From Christensenella sp. UBA767 (lineage in GTDB: Bacteria; Bacillota; Clostridia; Christensenellales; CAG-917): a DNA stretch of 5,543 nucleotides. Numbering within the stretch: the first letter of the stretch is position 1; each line of letters begins with the position of its first letter. The notes below the pieces were generated by a model, which was given only the letters and a program-made list of their open reading frames with translations, did not search any database and was not told the origin of the DNA. The translations under genes were made by a program, and so were the position numbers. The stretch lies in contig DBJV01000002.1 of NCBI GenBank assembly GCA_002297185.1, positions 1-5,543 on the forward strand, read 5' to 3'. Shown in pieces: positions 4,392 through 5,543 of this stretch.

Positions 4392-5249
4392 ATGGCAGTC
4401 ATTTTTTGCGACACCGATTGCGAACTTTGGTACACACACGCAGAGGAACTCGATCTCAAAGTCATACGTATGCCGTACGTCATCGACGGCGAAGAGAAAC
4501 TTGCCGACCTCGGTGAGTCGGGTGACACCGCCGAGTTTTTTGCAAAGATGAAAGCAGGTGCAAGCGCATCCACGGCAGGACTCAATCAACAGATTTATTA
4601 CGATATTTTCGAGCCGTATTTCAAGGCAGGCGAAGATATCTTGTACATAGCGTTTTCATCGCAATTGTCGGGTACTTTTGCGTATCTCGACCTTGCTATC
4701 AAGGAACTTGACGCCAAATATCCGGGCGTAAAATTCCGCAAATTCGACACTCTCAACATTTGCGTAGGCGCAGGTATTTTGGTCTATTTGGGCGCAAAAT
4801 ATTGCAGAGAACACGGCGACGACATCGACAAAACTTGCGAGTATTTGGACACAATCGTCGGCAAAGTGGGCATTTATTTCGTCGTTGACGATATGAAATA
4901 TCTTGCTCGCGGCGGTCGTATTTCGCCTGCAAAAGCCAAAATCGGCAATCTTCTCAACATCAAACCCGTGCTTACCGTAATCGACGGCAAACTCGACGTT
5001 TGCAACAAGGCCAACGGCACCAAGAAAGCGTATAGATATATGCTCGATACGTTTGCTGAAAAATATAATGCAGATATGTCCGCACCCGTCATTCTCGTCG
5101 ATGCAGACAACAGAGGCGTTTCCGATGAATTTGCCGCCAAAGTCAAAGAAATCGACGCCAAAGCAGACGTCTGGCAACAACCAATCGGTCCCGTCATCGG
5201 CGCCCATGCAGGCCCCGGCACCGTCGGCATCATCTTTATGACCAAATAA
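4392..5249 (+). CDS. DegV-family fatty-acid-binding protein
   Basis: This is a complete 285-residue DegV-family protein. Family members bind a fatty acid; in several Firmicutes they (FakB) present it to the kinase FakA for phosphorylation and entry into phospholipid synthesis. Visible family signatures are SASTAG (58-63), where TSQP-like motifs normally lie, SSQLSGT (89-95), DDMKYLARGGRI (166-177) with NLLNIKPVLTVIDGK (186-200), and IGPVIGAHAGPG (265-276) with His272 in the ligand-site region. I chose ATG 4392 because GGAGGA at 4379-4384 is well placed. An in-frame ATG at 4359 would put that ribosome binding site inside the gene. The substrate is not shown by the sequence, and no fakA kinase gene is present in the window. 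It probably forms an operon with the lipoprotein gene 23 nt downstream. Confidence 0.9.
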   Translation: MAVIFCDTDCELWYTHAEELDLKVIRMPYVIDGEEKLADLGESGDTAEFFAKMKAGASASTAGLNQQIYYDIFEPYFKAGEDILYIAFSSQLSGTFAYLDLAIKELDAKYPGVKFRKFDTLNICVGAGILVYLGAKYCREHGDDIDKTCEYLDTIVGKVGIYFVVDDMKYLARGGRISPAKAKIGNLLNIKPVLTVIDGKLDVCNKANGTKKAYRYMLDTFAEKYNADMSAPVILVDADNRGVSDEFAAKVKEIDAKADVWQQPIGPVIGAHAGPGTVGIIFMTK

Positions 5250-5272
5250 TTAGGTTTTAAGTAGGTTTTGCT

Positions 5273-5543
5273 TTGAAGAAAAAAGCGGTAATTTTAGGCT
5301 TAATTATAATCATTTGCATTGCTTCGCTCACTGCTTGCGACAGGGCGGAGCAATCTTTCGTTTTCGGCACGGTGCTGGATATCAAAGCGGAAGGCATAGG
5401 CTCAACAAAGGCGACCCAAGATATCATCTCATATATGCAATCTCTCGACAATTTGCTTTCGCCTACGATTGAGGGTAGCGACGTCAACAAAATCAACAAT
5501 TCAACGGTCGGAGAGGCGGTCAAATGCTCGGATACGACAATGG
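5273..5543 (+). CDS. apbE: ApbE-like FAD:protein FMN transferase lipoprotein (3' end missing)
   Basis: The first 90 residues of a lipoprotein are visible: Lys-rich start, hydrophobic core (about 5-18) and lipobox LTAC with Cys22. The mature part begins like ApbE: FGTVLDIK (31-38), LDNLLSP (58-64) and SDVNKIN (69-75), the family's typical start before its flavin-binding core. ApbE enzymes use FAD and Mg2+ to attach FMN covalently to Thr or Ser of extracytoplasmic redox proteins such as Rnf/Nqr subunits. The catalytic part lies beyond the window, so the call rests on the N-terminus. The start is TTG 5273: an in-frame TAA lies at 5258-5260 and no ATG or GTG is available. The ribosome binding site is weak (GTAGG, 5261-5265), so translation may depend on coupling to the DegV gene, whose stop is 23 nt upstream. 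Confidence 0.75.
   Translation, partial: MKKKAVILGLIIIICIASLTACDRAEQSFVFGTVLDIKAEGIGSTKATQDIISYMQSLDNLLSPTIEGSDVNKINNSTVGEAVKCSDTTM

Overview
The window looks like a chromosomal stretch of a low-to-mid GC Gram-positive anaerobe, most likely a member of Bacillota/Clostridia. This is inferred from strong purine-rich ribosome binding sites, sigmaA-like TTGACA/TATAAT promoters, two lipobox lipoproteins, a DegV-family protein and a compact cysteine desulfurase plus IscU-type scaffold pair. No gene pins down a genus.

Layout. Positions 1-1144 (+) hold the 3' part of an iscS/nifS cysteine desulfurase followed by a complete iscU-type Fe-S scaffold gene. Together they mobilise sulfur from cysteine and assemble Fe-S clusters. 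The scaffold gene runs into a remarkable 212-nt quasi-palindrome (1109-1320) whose centre contains the operon's likely terminator and whose outer arm lies inside the end of the coding sequence. Positions 1321-1790 carry no convincing gene: they hold degenerate 32-nt repeat units with GC-rich hairpins, then a GC-richer non-coding-looking stretch. A 44-residue membrane miniprotein follows on the minus strand (1912-2046), with its own promoter, ribosome binding site and downstream hairpin. A small plus-strand lipoprotein (2241-2669) comes next, with a promoter placed so close that the mRNA may be leaderless.

Positions 2670-2992 separate convergent genes. They hold two strong hairpin terminators and, on the minus strand, a near-consensus promoter followed by a C-rich-loop hairpin and a terminator. 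This is a good candidate for a small regulatory RNA of about 80 nt. A membrane-anchored HtrA-like serine protease without a PDZ domain occupies 2993-4108 (-). Across a divergent intergenic region lie a DegV-family lipid-binding protein (4392-5249, +) and the start of an ApbE-like flavin transferase lipoprotein (5273 to the window end), probably one operon.

The most interesting signals are the candidate C-rich sRNA at about 2857-2936 and the inverted copy of the iscU 3' end at 1295-1320. No mobile element, CRISPR array, tRNA or rRNA was recognised.
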